Assembly: GCA_947504115.1 (NCBI GenBank)
Contig: CANNGH010000003.1
Coordinates: 372,001 to 436,000 of the forward strand
Direction of reading: 5' to 3'
DNA: 64,000 nucleotides
DNA from: an uncultured Sedimentitalea sp.
Lineage (GTDB): Bacteria > Pseudomonadota > Alphaproteobacteria > Rhodobacterales > Rhodobacteraceae
Positions 1 through 9,172 of the stretch are shown here, piece after piece (positions within the stretch are counted from its first letter, which is position 1; every line of letters begins with the position of its first letter). The notes beneath the pieces are model-generated. The model did no database searches and was not told where the DNA came from. It worked only from the letters and a program-made list of their open reading frames with translations. A program made the position numbers and the translations under genes.

Positions 1-2
1 TA

Positions 3-722
3 GATAACTTCCTGCCGCTGGAGATACTCGATCGTGTGCGCGATGAGGCCCTCTCGATGGGTGACAAACCCGCCGAAAACGCCAGCGGAAACGAGAAGCT
101 CAAGACCTCCTTCAATCCGGACCGCATGCCAACATATTCAAAAGCCGTTTTTCACACCCTGAACTCACGCCCTTTCCTTCAATTTCTGGAAAATATGTCC
201 GGCATCAAGGGCTTGATACCGGACCCATATTATCAAGGCGGAGGCATCCATCGCACAAACACAACCGGGTTTCTAGATATCCACGCGGACTTCAACCACC
301 ACTCGATTATGAATCTCGAACGGCGGCTGAACATGTTGATATATCTTAATCCGGACTGGAAAGAAGAGTATGGCGGGTCGTTCGAAATATGGAGCGACGA
401 CATGAAGGAAAAGGTGGCAGGGTTTGCCCCTGTTATGAACCGAATGTGTTGTTTTTCGACCGGCGCCAACACGATGCATGGCAACCCTGAACCTGTAAAC
501 CATCCTGAGGGTGACCCACGTCTGTCGATTGCGTTGTATTATTATACCGCCACTTGGGAAGAAGGCCGGATTGGGCAATCAACGGTATTCAAACCGCGCC
601 CCGGCTCCAATGATACGCGCAGCAATGAGGCGACGCTGCGTGTTGTACGTGATCTGGTGCCACCGATCATTTATCGCAAGTCACGCAACTTACTTCGGCG
701 CGTTAGAAATCTGCGTGGTTAG
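3..722 (+). CDS. 2OG-Fe(II) oxygenase, prolyl 4-hydroxylase-like (5' end cut by window)
   Basis: The reading frame is open from the first bases of the window to a TAG at 720-722, so the true start lies upstream; a GTG at 36 is only an internal codon. The visible 239 residues begin with DNFLPLEILDRV, the usual opening of this family. The iron-binding facial triad can be read: His at 282-284 and Asp at 288-290 (HAD), then the distal His at 476-478 (TMHGNP). The 2-oxoglutarate-binding Arg is at about 519 (DPRLSIALYY). The family hydroxylates protein or small-molecule substrates using Fe(II), O2 and 2-oxoglutarate; the substrate here is unknown. In Rhodobacterales such enzymes often lie in surface-polysaccharide loci, but no such neighbour is visible. 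The 3' end abuts the stop of a convergent IS110 relic. Base use is less GC-rich than the core genes, which fits an accessory region. Confidence 0.85.
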   Translation, partial: DNFLPLEILDRVRDEALSMGDKPAENASGNEKLKTSFNPDRMPTYSKAVFHTLNSRPFLQFLENMSGIKGLIPDPYYQGGGIHRTNTTGFLDIHADFNHHSIMNLERRLNMLIYLNPDWKEEYGGSFEIWSDDMKEKVAGFAPVMNRMCCFSTGANTMHGNPEPVNHPEGDPRLSIALYYYTATWEEGRIGQSTVFKPRPGSNDTRSNEATLRVVRDLVPPIIYRKSRNLLRRVRNLRG

Positions 723-1000
723 CAACTGTATTTTTCTGGCGGGCTGAACTTCCCAATTCCGGGGGATCTGCACAACGCGTTGGCGAGTGTGACGAGCTTT
801 CGAGCGACCGCCGTAATGACGAGTTTCTGTGGTTTGCCGGCGGCGCGCAGCCTTCAGGACGGGGTTGTGGTGGCTTGCGACGAGAGCAGCCTGGAACATG
901 CCATGCCTCAACAAGCGCCGTCCGCCTGCAATGGCGCGCTTGCCGCGCCTCGCTCCACTGTCATGTGTGACCTGCCCCCCGCTGGTCCCTCGTTCATAAC
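719..1000 (-). pseudogene. IS110-family transposase relic (C-terminal part, frameshifted)
   Basis: On the minus strand two frames together spell the C-terminal half of an IS110/IS116/IS902 transposase. One frame (about 1000 down to 840) gives GKRAIAGGRRLLRHGMFQAA followed by SHHNPVLK. After a frame change near 840 the other frame gives GKPQKLVITAVARKLVTLAN and ends at a TAA (719-721). The N-terminal DEDD catalytic domain is missing, so this is a dead fragment. Its stop overlaps the stop of the oxygenase gene, so the insertion may have trimmed or replaced the natural flank of that gene. IS110 elements lack long terminal inverted repeats, so element ends cannot be drawn from sequence alone. Confidence 0.8.
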
Positions 1001-1634
1001 GAGAGTCTGCAGGTTGGATTTGGGTATTCCGGATCCTCGTCTGGTGCAAGCGCGGCGGCATCCTGGCGCAACGGTAGCAACGGCATCGAGCGTGGAGACC
1101 TCAAATATCGGAACGCTCGATGCCCTTGCGGATTCTACAACGCGGCCGTTCGAGCAAAGCGCGGCGAAATCTGACTGAGAGTCCACTTTGCCGGATGCTG
1201 CATCGAGCCCGAATGTCAGCAATGCGCAGATAGCAACCGTCGCACGTCGACGCCATCGAGCCGGGGAGAACGGCAAGGTCGGCTCATTGCGGCCGTCGAC
1301 GGCGAAGCGGTGCTACGGCGCGACATGCACCAGACCGGACATCCAGAGTTACCGCAGAGATAGTGACAGGCAATGTCGGTGTCCGGGGCCGATTGCGGAA
1401 CGACTCGCCCTCACGGATCTCGGCAGGCTTGATCTATCTTCCGAACCCATCGTCGACTGGGTCTGCGCCTTCGTGATGCAGCGGTGACTACATTGTCAGT
1501 AAACGCCGCGGACGATCCGCGTGACTGAGCTTCCGCGGGCTTTGACGTATCGCTCCCTGTCCCGGACGGTAATGTATTGCGACGCCGCTTGGGGCGCATT
1601 AGTCTCCCGCGAAACGTATATTTTGCTGGGCTTT
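1001..1634. other. Gap without recognisable gene; presumably the helicase promoter region
   Basis: Short open frames exist on both strands (for example 908-1276 minus and 1188-1487 plus), but their translations are arginine/alanine-rich and match no family I know. The left part may be further IS debris. The right part (about 1570-1634) must carry the signals for the large helicase gene; an AT-rich TATATT at about 1617-1622 is a possible -10 element, with no convincing -35 partner. Confidence 0.4.
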
Positions 1635-4600
1635 ATGGCTTTTTTCAGTTTCCTAAGATCCAGGAGTGAGGACAATACGCCTCTGCTGGAGCGGTGTTTG
1701 TCGGTGGATCTCGAGGTTGATCCCAAGACAGCTGAGATCTTTGATCTGGCTGCGGTCCGATTTGGAGATGGGCCCGCAGTCGTGGCGCCGAAAGGCCCGA
1801 TCGATCGAGGGCTAGACCAGCTTGAAACGGCGCTGGGAAAAGCAGCGCATATCATCGGCCACAATATCCTGCGCCACGACATTGAACATCTTCTGGCCGC
1901 GCGTCGGCGGCTGGCCGCAAGAATGGCCGCGCCGATCGACACGCTCTGGCTCAATCCGCTGGCCTTTCCGCGCAACCCTTACCACCACCTGGTCAAGCAC
2001 TACCATGACGGGCGCTTGCAGGCGGGGCATGTGAACGATCCCGAACTCGATGCGCGGCTCGTCTTCGAGGTGCTGGAGAACCAGATTAGGGCGCTTACAG
2101 AAATCGGTACTCAGCGCCCCGAAACCCTGATTGCCTATCACTACATTGCGACCCTGATGGACCGCTCGGAAGGATTTGACGCCCTCTTCAGCCATGTCCG
2201 CAAAGCCCCCCGACCGGATCGCGCTTCGGCGCTCGCGGCGATCGAAACCCTCCTTGTCGGCAAGGCCTGCGGCGCACAGGTCGGGGCGGCGTTGGAGGCT
2301 CTGTCGGACCCGCGACTGGGGTGGCCGATGGCCTATGCGCTGGCCTGGATCTCGGTCGCGGGCGGGGAGTCCGTGATGCCGCCTTGGGTCCGGGCGGCTT
2401 TTCCACAGGCGGCCCTCATCGTGCGTGCGCTGCGGGACACCAATTGCGGCGATCCTTCCTGTGCCTGGTGCGCCGAGATGAACAATCCTGTCGGGGCGCT
2501 GAAGAAGTGGTTCGGCTTCGACGGTTTCCGGCCTCAGCCGGTGGACAGCATGGGGCGGCCGCTGCAAGAGGTCATCGTGGCCGAGGCCATGGGACATGCG
2601 AATGTCCTCGGCATCCTGCCCACGGGCACGGGAAAATCGGTCTGCTATCAGGTTCCGGCACTCAGCCTGTACGACAAGACCGGGGCGTTGACCGTGGTGA
2701 TCTCGCCGCTTGTCGCGCTGATGGCTGATCAAGTGCAGGGGATGGAGCGGGCGGGGATCTCCTCGGCGGTGACCATCAACGGGATGCTCTCAATGCCCGA
2801 GCGGCAGGACGCGCTCGACCGGGTGCGGCTGGGTCAGGCGGCGATCTTGCTGATTTCGCCCGAACAGCTGCGCTCTGTCTCGGTCCGCTCGGTTCTGGCG
2901 CAGCGTGAAGTGGGGCATTGGGTTCTGGACGAAGCGCATTGTGTGTCGAAATGGGGCCATGATTTCCGGCCCGACTATCGCTACATCGGGCGCTATATCC
3001 GCGAGTTTTCGGGCGATGCGGCACCCGCGCCCGTGCTGTGCCTGACGGCCACGGCGAAGCCCGAGGTCGTGCGCGACATCACCGAGCATTTCAGCGAACG
3101 TCTGGGCGTCGCGCTGTCGCTCTTCGATGGCGGGGCCACGCGCACCAACCTGACATTTTCGGTGCTGGCGACGTCCAAGGAAAGCAAGCTCGGGGATATT
3201 CTGACGGTGATTTCCGATCGCCTGCCTGCGGATGAGAATTCGGGTGCCGTGGTCTATTGCGCGACCCGAAAGGAGACCGAGCGCGTGGCGGATTTCCTGA
3301 AACGTCAAGGATTTGCGGCCGAGCATTTCCACGCGGGGCTGACCCCCGACGACAAGCATTCGGTTCAGGAGCGATTTCGCGTCGGCGATTTGCGGGTGAT
3401 CGCGGCCACGAACGCGTTTGGCATGGGGATCGACAAGCCCGACATCCGGCTGGTGGTCCATGCCGATATTCCGGGCTCGCTGGAAAACTATCTGCAAGAG
3501 GCGGGCCGGGCCGGGCGTGACCGCGCCGCCGCCGATTGCGTGCTGCTTTACCACTCTGACGATGTCGAGCGGCAGTTCACACTTACCGCGCGCTCGCGTC
3601 TAGAGCGACACGAGATCAGTGCCATTCTCAAGGCGCTGCGTCGCATGGACGAGCACACCCGCAACAGCGGCAAGGTGGTGGCGACCCCAGGCGAGATCGT
3701 GCGGGAGGAAAAAGACCGCGAGTTTTTGCGCGACAGTGGCACCGAAGACACGCGCGTCAAGACGGCGGTTTCCTGGCTCGAAGAGGCGGGGCTGGTCTCG
3801 CGTGAGGAAAACCGGGTGCAGGTGTTCCCTTCCTCGCTTCTGGTGCACACGCTGGCCGAGGCCGAAGCCCGCTTGAACGTCGCCGAGATCACCCAGGCGC
3901 GGCGCGCCCAGCTTTTGACCATCGTGCGCCATGTGATGAACACGCCGCCCGATAAGGGCATTTCGACCGACGAGCTGACCGGCGTCAGCGGGCTGACGCA
4001 TCGGGCGCTGAGCAAGGCGATGGCGGATCTCGAAACCCTCGGCATCGCGCGCAACGACATCGCCATCACGGTCTCGGTGCATGTGGGCGTCGAGAACCAG
4101 TCGCGCCAGCGCATGGCGCGCGCGATGCGGCTGGAAAAGGCGCTGATTACTCGGATGCGCGAGCTCGCGCCCGAAGCCGATGTGGGCGATGGCGCACCGC
4201 TCGATCTGGCGGCGGCAAGCCAGCTTCTGCGTGGCGAGGGACATGACGACGCAAGCCCGCACATCCTTGATCGGCTGCTGCGCGGCATCGAGCGGGACGG
4301 GCGTAACAGCGACGGCGGGCGCGGCAATATCCGCCTGCGAAAACTCTCCGCCAAGACGCTCGAACTGGTGCTGCAACGCTCGTGGCGGGTGGTGGGCGAC
4401 ACGGCGTCCGTTCGGTGGATGGCGGCGGAGAAACTCCTCGATTTCCTGATTGCCCAGGTCCCCACGGGCACAAAAGGCAAGGATATTCAGGTCGATACGA
4501 CCATCGGCGACCTGCTGGCGGCACTGAGCAACGATGCCCTGATCAAGTCGTCCGGCGTGAAAGACCTGACCAAGCTGATGGAACGCGCGCTGTTGTGGCT

Positions 4601-6785
4601 GCACGAGCAGCAGGTGGTGACGCTGGGCAAAGGGCTGACGGTGTTCCGTTCGGCGATGACGATCTATCTGAAACCCGGGCGCGCGGGCTTCACTAAAAAG
4701 GACTTCCTGCCGCTCGAGGAACATTACCGCGAGCAGACCCTGCAGACCCATGTGATGGCCGTCTATGCAGACAAAGGGCTGGAAGGAATCGACGAGGCCG
4801 TGCGCCTCTCCGAAGATTACTTCGCCCTCGATCAGGACCGATTCCTGCAACGCTGGATGCCCGGCCGCGGTGTCGAGTTGCGCCGCCAGACCACCGGCCG
4901 GGCGTGGAAAAAGATCGTCGAGGATCTGGGCAATCCGGTGCAGCAGGAAATCGTCGCAGACGACCGCGAGGCGACGAACGTGCTGGTACTGGCCGGCCCC
5001 GGTTCGGGCAAGACGCGGGTGCTTGTGCATCGCATCGCCTATCTCTTGCGGGTCAAGCGCGAGGATCCGCGCGGCATCCTCGTGCTCAGCTACAACCGCC
5101 ACGCCGCCGCCGAAATCCGCGCGCGTATGCGCCACTTGGTCGGCGAGGATGCTGCGCGCGTCACCGTTTCCACCTGTCATGCGCTGGCTATGCGGCTGGT
5201 TGGCGCCAGCTTCACCGGCACCAGCGCCGAACGGCGCGATTTCGACGCGATCCTGCGTGAGGCGGTCCGGCAGATCAACGGCGAGGGGTTGAGCCGGTCG
5301 GAGGCCGAGGCGCAGCGCGAGGCGCTTATTCAGGGCTACCGCTGGATCCTGGTGGACGAATACCAGGATATCGGCCCCGAGGAATATGCGCTGATCGCCG
5401 CCGTGGCCGGGCGCTCGCTTGACGATCCCGACCAGCGCCTGAGCCTGTTTGCCGTGGGCGACGATGACCAGAACATCTATGCCTTCACCGGGGCCTCTAT
5501 TTCCTTCATTCGCCAATTCGAGCAAGACTACCGCGCCAAGCCGAAGTTTCTGACCGAGAATTACCGCTCGACCCGGCATATCGTGGACGCCGCGAACCAA
5601 GTCATCGCCCCGGCGCGCGGCCGGATGAAGGCGGGCCATCCGATCACCGTGGACAAGATCCGCAGTCTTGACCCGGGCGGCGGGGTGATGGCGGGCCATG
5701 ACTCGGTCGCTCAGGGGCGGGTGCAGTTTCTGGATGTCGCGGCCAATGACACGGCACAGGCGGTGGCGGCGGTGGACGAGTTGGTACGGATCTCGCGGCT
5801 CGACCCGGGTTTCGCCTGGGCGCGATGTGCGATCATCTCGCGCGATTGGCGCCGGCTTGGCCCGGTGCGCGCCTATGCCGAAAAGCTTGGCCTGCCCGTC
5901 GAGATGGCGAACGAAAAGCTGCCCAGCATCTGGCGCCTGCGCGAGATGCAGTGCTTCGTGGCGGGCCTGCGCCGCCGCCCGGCGGCGATGTTGAGCATTC
6001 CGGACATGCTCGAAGTGGTCAACGAACAGCGTTCGAACCGCTGGGTCGATCTGATTGCCGAGGGCATCGCGGACCTGGCACGCGACCTTGGCAAGAAGAC
6101 GATCCCGGTTCCCGACACGATCGAATGGCTGGCCGAATGGGCGCAGGACATCCGCAGCGCCCAACGGGGCCTGTTGCTGCTGACGGCGCACCGCTCGAAG
6201 GGGCTTGAATTCGACCACGTGGTGATCCTGAACGGTGGTTGGAAGGCGCTGTCGAAGGACGAAGACGGCGAGGCGCCGCGCCGGCTTTTCTACGTGGCCA
6301 TGACCCGCGCGCGCCGCAGCCTTGCGGTGGTGACGAGCGGAGCGCATGCTTTTGTCGAAGCCGATAGCGATTGCGAGATGCTGCGCAAGGTCGAGATGCC
6401 GCGCAGGCTCGATCTGCCCGAGCCCGACCAGTACCAAGTTCCTGACATGAGTTCGGTCGATTTATCCTATGCCGGTCGGCTCCCCGAGACCAACCCGACC
6501 CTGGCCGCCATCGCGAGTGCGCAGGTCGACGATCCGGTGACGCTCGAACTGCGCGAGGGGAAATGGCTGATGCTCGACCCAAATCGCCGCGTTTTGGGTC
6601 GTATGGCGGGAAACTGGGCCCCGCCCGAGGGAACCACCCTGGTGTCCGGCAAGGTCGGCGCGATCGTGCGCTGGCGAAAATCAGACAACGATGAGCGATT
6701 TCAGACCTACATCAAGCGCGTCGAATGGGAGACTATCCTTCCCGAACTCGTGTTCCGCAAGAACGCGTCAGCCCGCACCATCTGA
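1635..6785 (+). CDS. DEDD exonuclease - RecQ helicase - UvrD/PcrA helicase fusion protein
   Basis: This is a 1716-residue three-part nucleic-acid enzyme. Residues ~20-150 look like a DEDDh-type 3'-5' exonuclease: DLE (ExoI), GHNILRHD (ExoII) and NDPELDARL (ExoIII-like). Residues ~300-800 are a RecQ-type SF2 helicase with Walker A LPTGTGKS (~326), DEAH box LDEAHCVSKWGHDFRP (~430) and the QEAGRAGRD motif. From ~1100 an SF1 UvrD/PcrA helicase follows: AGPGSGKT (~1119), VDEYQD (~1240), GDDDQNIYAFTGA (~1275), TAHRSKGLEFD (~1515) and YVAMTRAR (~1551). RecQ is normally ~600 aa and UvrD ~720 aa, so this is a true fusion. The frame opens at a GTG at 1521, but the extra 38 residues look non-conserved and neither start has a good ribosome site. 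It sits in an island beside restriction genes, so a role in processing foreign or damaged DNA is inferred. Confidence 0.88.
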   Translation: MAFFSFLRSRSEDNTPLLERCLSVDLEVDPKTAEIFDLAAVRFGDGPAVVAPKGPIDRGLDQLETALGKAAHIIGHNILRHDIEHLLAARRRLAARMAAPIDTLWLNPLAFPRNPYHHLVKHYHDGRLQAGHVNDPELDARLVFEVLENQIRALTEIGTQRPETLIAYHYIATLMDRSEGFDALFSHVRKAPRPDRASALAAIETLLVGKACGAQVGAALEALSDPRLGWPMAYALAWISVAGGESVMPPWVRAAFPQAALIVRALRDTNCGDPSCAWCAEMNNPVGALKKWFGFDGFRPQPVDSMGRPLQEVIVAEAMGHANVLGILPTGTGKSVCYQVPALSLYDKTGALTVVISPLVALMADQVQGMERAGISSAVTINGMLSMPERQDALDRVRLGQAAILLISPEQLRSVSVRSVLAQREVGHWVLDEAHCVSKWGHDFRPDYRYIGRYIREFSGDAAPAPVLCLTATAKPEVVRDITEHFSERLGVALSLFDGGATRTNLTFSVLATSKESKLGDILTVISDRLPADENSGAVVYCATRKETERVADFLKRQGFAAEHFHAGLTPDDKHSVQERFRVGDLRVIAATNAFGMGIDKPDIRLVVHADIPGSLENYLQEAGRAGRDRAAADCVLLYHSDDVERQFTLTARSRLERHEISAILKALRRMDEHTRNSGKVVATPGEIVREEKDREFLRDSGTEDTRVKTAVSWLEEAGLVSREENRVQVFPSSLLVHTLAEAEARLNVAEITQARRAQLLTIVRHVMNTPPDKGISTDELTGVSGLTHRALSKAMADLETLGIARNDIAITVSVHVGVENQSRQRMARAMRLEKALITRMRELAPEADVGDGAPLDLAAASQLLRGEGHDDASPHILDRLLRGIERDGRNSDGGRGNIRLRKLSAKTLELVLQRSWRVVGDTASVRWMAAEKLLDFLIAQVPTGTKGKDIQVDTTIGDLLAALSNDALIKSSGVKDLTKLMERALLWLHEQQVVTLGKGLTVFRSAMTIYLKPGRAGFTKKDFLPLEEHYREQTLQTHVMAVYADKGLEGIDEAVRLSEDYFALDQDRFLQRWMPGRGVELRRQTTGRAWKKIVEDLGNPVQQEIVADDREATNVLVLAGPGSGKTRVLVHRIAYLLRVKREDPRGILVLSYNRHAAAEIRARMRHLVGEDAARVTVSTCHALAMRLVGASFTGTSAERRDFDAILREAVRQINGEGLSRSEAEAQREALIQGYRWILVDEYQDIGPEEYALIAAVAGRSLDDPDQRLSLFAVGDDDQNIYAFTGASISFIRQFEQDYRAKPKFLTENYRSTRHIVDAANQVIAPARGRMKAGHPITVDKIRSLDPGGGVMAGHDSVAQGRVQFLDVAANDTAQAVAAVDELVRISRLDPGFAWARCAIISRDWRRLGPVRAYAEKLGLPVEMANEKLPSIWRLREMQCFVAGLRRRPAAMLSIPDMLEVVNEQRSNRWVDLIAEGIADLARDLGKKTIPVPDTIEWLAEWAQDIRSAQRGLLLLTAHRSKGLEFDHVVILNGGWKALSKDEDGEAPRRLFYVAMTRARRSLAVVTSGAHAFVEADSDCEMLRKVEMPRRLDLPEPDQYQVPDMSSVDLSYAGRLPETNPTLAAIASAQVDDPVTLELREGKWLMLDPNRRVLGRMAGNWAPPEGTTLVSGKVGAIVRWRKSDNDERFQTYIKRVEWETILPELVFRKNASARTI

Positions 6786-7268
6786 CAGTCCCGCCAGAAC
6801 ACCGGTTGATATTTCAACTTGTATCGGCACTGGCCGAGCAGCCGTTCGACGCCGATGAGTTTCCGTTCGCCTTCCTCGAAGCCTTTGGCAACAAGACCAC
6901 GACGATCAAGCGCCTGCGCAGCGGCGCGTCCAACAAATCCGACCTGGGCGGCATCCTTCAGACCGACAACATCCACATCAAGACCTGCCCGCAGGGCGAG
7001 GTAACGACGACCCTCGCGCAGCTCAAGGCCAGCCTCGCCACGATCAAGGCCAAGGCGAAATTCATCCTCGCGACTGATGGCCACGACCTGGAGGCCGAAG
7101 ACCTGACCAGTGGCGAGACCATCGCCTGCCGTTACACCAACTTCCCCGATCATTTCGGGTTTTTCCTGCCGCTGGCGGGCATCAGCACCGTCAAGCAAAT
7201 CCGCGAAAGCGCCTTCGACATCAAGGCGACGGGCCGCCTCAACCGCCTCTACGTCACCCTTCTCAACG
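6786..7268 (+). pseudogene. N-terminal fragment of a large MmeI/PglX-like DNA methyltransferase
   Basis: The frame contains AEQPFDADEFPFAFLEAFGN, followed by a KTTTIKRLRSG segment and FPDHFGFFLPLAGIST. I recognise this as the conserved N-terminus of large class I (COG1002, MmeI-like) methyltransferases of combined restriction-modification systems. The usual first residues are missing and the protein is cut after GRLNRLYVTLLNDKP, before any SAM-binding (FxGxG) or NPPY motif. From about 7270 the DNA continues with an unrelated integrase in another frame. An ORF runs from 6725 to 7417, but only ~6815-7268 is conserved, so the fragment cannot be an active methyltransferase. It shows that an earlier restriction system occupied this island. 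Confidence 0.72.
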
Positions 7269-7698
7269 ACAAGCCGACTATCGGAAGTACATCGAACACA
7301 TACGGCGGGTCTGGGGCCGTAAAGACCCCGCGAAAGTCGAGCCTCACCACGTCTACGAGTTGCATCGGGCCAACGCGGAACGCTGGCGCCAGGCCAACTA
7401 TCTCGTTCAAGTCATGATCGTCCTGATGAACCACGCGCGGCTTATCGGCTTTCTCAGGAAGGAACACGGCAATCCCGCCAAAGGTATCCCGCTTTTCAAG
7501 CAGCAAAGTGAAGGCTGGGAGCCGTGGCCGGATGATTTTCGCGCTGAATTCGAGAAGGTAGCCACGCCACGCGCACGGCTCGTCTATGAGCTGTGCATCG
7601 GGACCGGTCAGCGGATCGGTGATGTTCTGAATATCCGGTGGGACCACCTCCGGGGCGGAGCCTATGGGGGAAGTCGGGGCGGCTCAGTATATGGATAG
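7269..7698 (+). pseudogene. Fragment of a tyrosine recombinase (phage/island integrase)
   Basis: From about 7275 the frame reads RKYIEHIRRVWG, then ANYLVQVMIVLMNHARLIGF and PRARLVYELCIGTGQRIGDV. This is the core-binding domain and the start of the catalytic domain, including the first catalytic Arg (GQRIGDVL), of a tyrosine recombinase. After IRWDHL the sequence turns into a glycine-rich tail and stops at 7696-7698, so the HxxR and Tyr motifs are missing. The fragment begins inside the methyltransferase remnant without a start codon. It differs from the integrase at 14892-16485, so at least two integrases have been active here. Confidence 0.75.
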
Positions 7699-7710
7699 GG
7701 CCACGAAAAA

Positions 7711-9060
7711 ATGTGTCGAGATTTTACGATGACCGATGAACCCAAGCACCCCTTCGCTTTGAAAGCACAAGCATTGGCGGCTCAGTTGCCTAATCAACTT
7801 GGGGATCAGTCGTGGGCGTTTGAACCCTATCTTGTGGCATCCAACCCAGATGCTCAAAACCTTATCGACTTGCTTATGGATGACGTATGCGCGGAATGGG
7901 CTGCTTCTTTGCCGCACCGCAAACCAAGCCGAGTTACCGAACAGAAGTTTATCGACTGCGGCAGTGCAATCCTTGCAAACCTTATGCGCGCGAAGTGCAA
8001 CAAGTGGCCAACGACAATAGGCATGTATCGCAGTCAAGGCGCTTTGGACCGCGAAAGGCGATACCGGCCACAATATATGACCGCTGATCGTTTCGTAATA
8101 GTGCGGGACTGGCTTAGCAAAGCTGGCCACATCGAGATGGTCAGGCGCGGCTTCAGTCTTCCGGGCCATAGTCAAACCAGCCGCTTTGCATTGACCAAAA
8201 AGGGTGCAGTGAGACTGCAAGTTGAGGATTGGACCTTTGCTGACTTCCGAGTGGATAGGGGCAAGGAAACCATTCGGTTGAAAGACAAGAATGACCGGCT
8301 TTGCGGTTACGATGATACGCCCGAGACAATGGCGATGCGGGCATTTCTGGACGAGATCAACGCAAAACTGGACGCGACCGACATAGACACCACGAGACTG
8401 CTCACGATCCATGACCGAAAACCCGAATACCGGGGCCGCAAGGTGCGCCTGCACCGAGTGTTCAACCGGGGCAACTTCGATTGCGGTGGCCGCTTCCATG
8501 GCGGGTGGTGGCAGAACGTGAAAAGCCATGTGCGTCCCGCGATCACGATAGACGGGCAGCACACCATCGAAGCGGATTTTCGAGGCTTCAACCCGGCGGT
8601 GCTGTTGGCAGAGGCAGGCCAGCCCATACCGGACGATCCTTATCGTCCAATAGTGGGGGCGAATGCGCCCGATGACCTGCGGGACCATGCCAAGGCCACG
8701 CTTGCCGCCTTGCTGAACGCCAAGACAGGCGCTACCGAAGAACCCCGCAACTTCGACAGCGCCCGGTGGGGCATGACGGCAGAGGACTTTCGCGCCAAGG
8801 TGCTGAACGCCTTCCCGATGGTTCGCGCCATGCTAGGCACCGACAAGGGCCTGACACTGCAACGGCTGGAAAGCGATATGGCGGAGGCGATCATGCTGCA
8901 CTTTGTCAGGCAGGGTCATGCGATCCTGCCCATCCATGATGCCTTCATCGTGCAGGCCCATCTGGAAGGGGAGCTGGTGCAGGTGATGAAGGACGCCTTC
9001 AAGGCACGACTGGGGCAGGTTCCCCATGTCAAAGTCACCCGGTGCTACGCCCTACGCTGA
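7711..9060 (+). CDS. Island protein with family-A (T7-like) DNA polymerase palm motifs
   Basis: The product is 449 aa and I know no named family for it. The C-terminal half carries three motifs in the order and spacing of family-A polymerases. Motif A-like is EADFRGFNPAVLLAEAG, with Asp 289. Motif B-like is LRDHAKATLAALLNAKTG, with Arg 324 and Lys 328, close to the O-helix of T7 DNA polymerase (RDNAKTFIYGFLYGA). Motif C-like is LPIHDAFIV, with His 409-Asp 410 (family A: VHDE). Residues 1-230 have no obvious exonuclease motifs and may hold a DNA-binding part. The ATG at 7711 lacks a clear ribosome site; an ATG at 7729 is equally possible. It follows the integrase fragment and precedes mod-res. 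Its codon use is AT-richer than the core genes, a sign of transfer. Polymerase activity is inference from motifs only. Confidence 0.65.
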   Translation: MCRDFTMTDEPKHPFALKAQALAAQLPNQLGDQSWAFEPYLVASNPDAQNLIDLLMDDVCAEWAASLPHRKPSRVTEQKFIDCGSAILANLMRAKCNKWPTTIGMYRSQGALDRERRYRPQYMTADRFVIVRDWLSKAGHIEMVRRGFSLPGHSQTSRFALTKKGAVRLQVEDWTFADFRVDRGKETIRLKDKNDRLCGYDDTPETMAMRAFLDEINAKLDATDIDTTRLLTIHDRKPEYRGRKVRLHRVFNRGNFDCGGRFHGGWWQNVKSHVRPAITIDGQHTIEADFRGFNPAVLLAEAGQPIPDDPYRPIVGANAPDDLRDHAKATLAALLNAKTGATEEPRNFDSARWGMTAEDFRAKVLNAFPMVRAMLGTDKGLTLQRLESDMAEAIMLHFVRQGHAILPIHDAFIVQAHLEGELVQVMKDAFKARLGQVPHVKVTRCYALR

Positions 9061-9083
9061 CCTATCCCTATAAATCCAATGTT

Positions 9084-9104
9084 CCCATTACTGGGGCAAA
9101 TAAG
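9084..9104 (+). repeat. 21-bp direct repeat, left copy, bracketing mod-res
   Basis: The 21 bases 9084-9104 (beginning CCCATTACTGGGGCAAATA) recur exactly at 13743-13763. Similarity extends loosely on both sides: AATG lies shortly before and GGACCG shortly after each copy. The left copy lies in the 112-bp space between the polymerase-like gene and mod. The repeat contains a small CCC...GGG dyad. Confidence 0.9.
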
Positions 9105-9172
9105 GGACCGCTGGATTTCCCCTGTCCCGTCAGGCACAAAGGGCGAAAAGACGAACACGGGGGCGACCATCC

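Noticed and set aside
1188-1487. A 99-aa plus-strand frame before the helicase
   Set aside because: Composition is random-looking, with no motif and no ribosome site; it probably lies in degraded IS flank.
3600-6437. A 945-aa antisense frame opposite the helicase fusion, and similar long antisense frames opposite valS and putA
   Set aside because: These are mirror frames of GC-rich coding sequence; translations are His/Arg/Ala-rich, have no motifs, and the plus-strand genes carry all conserved motifs.
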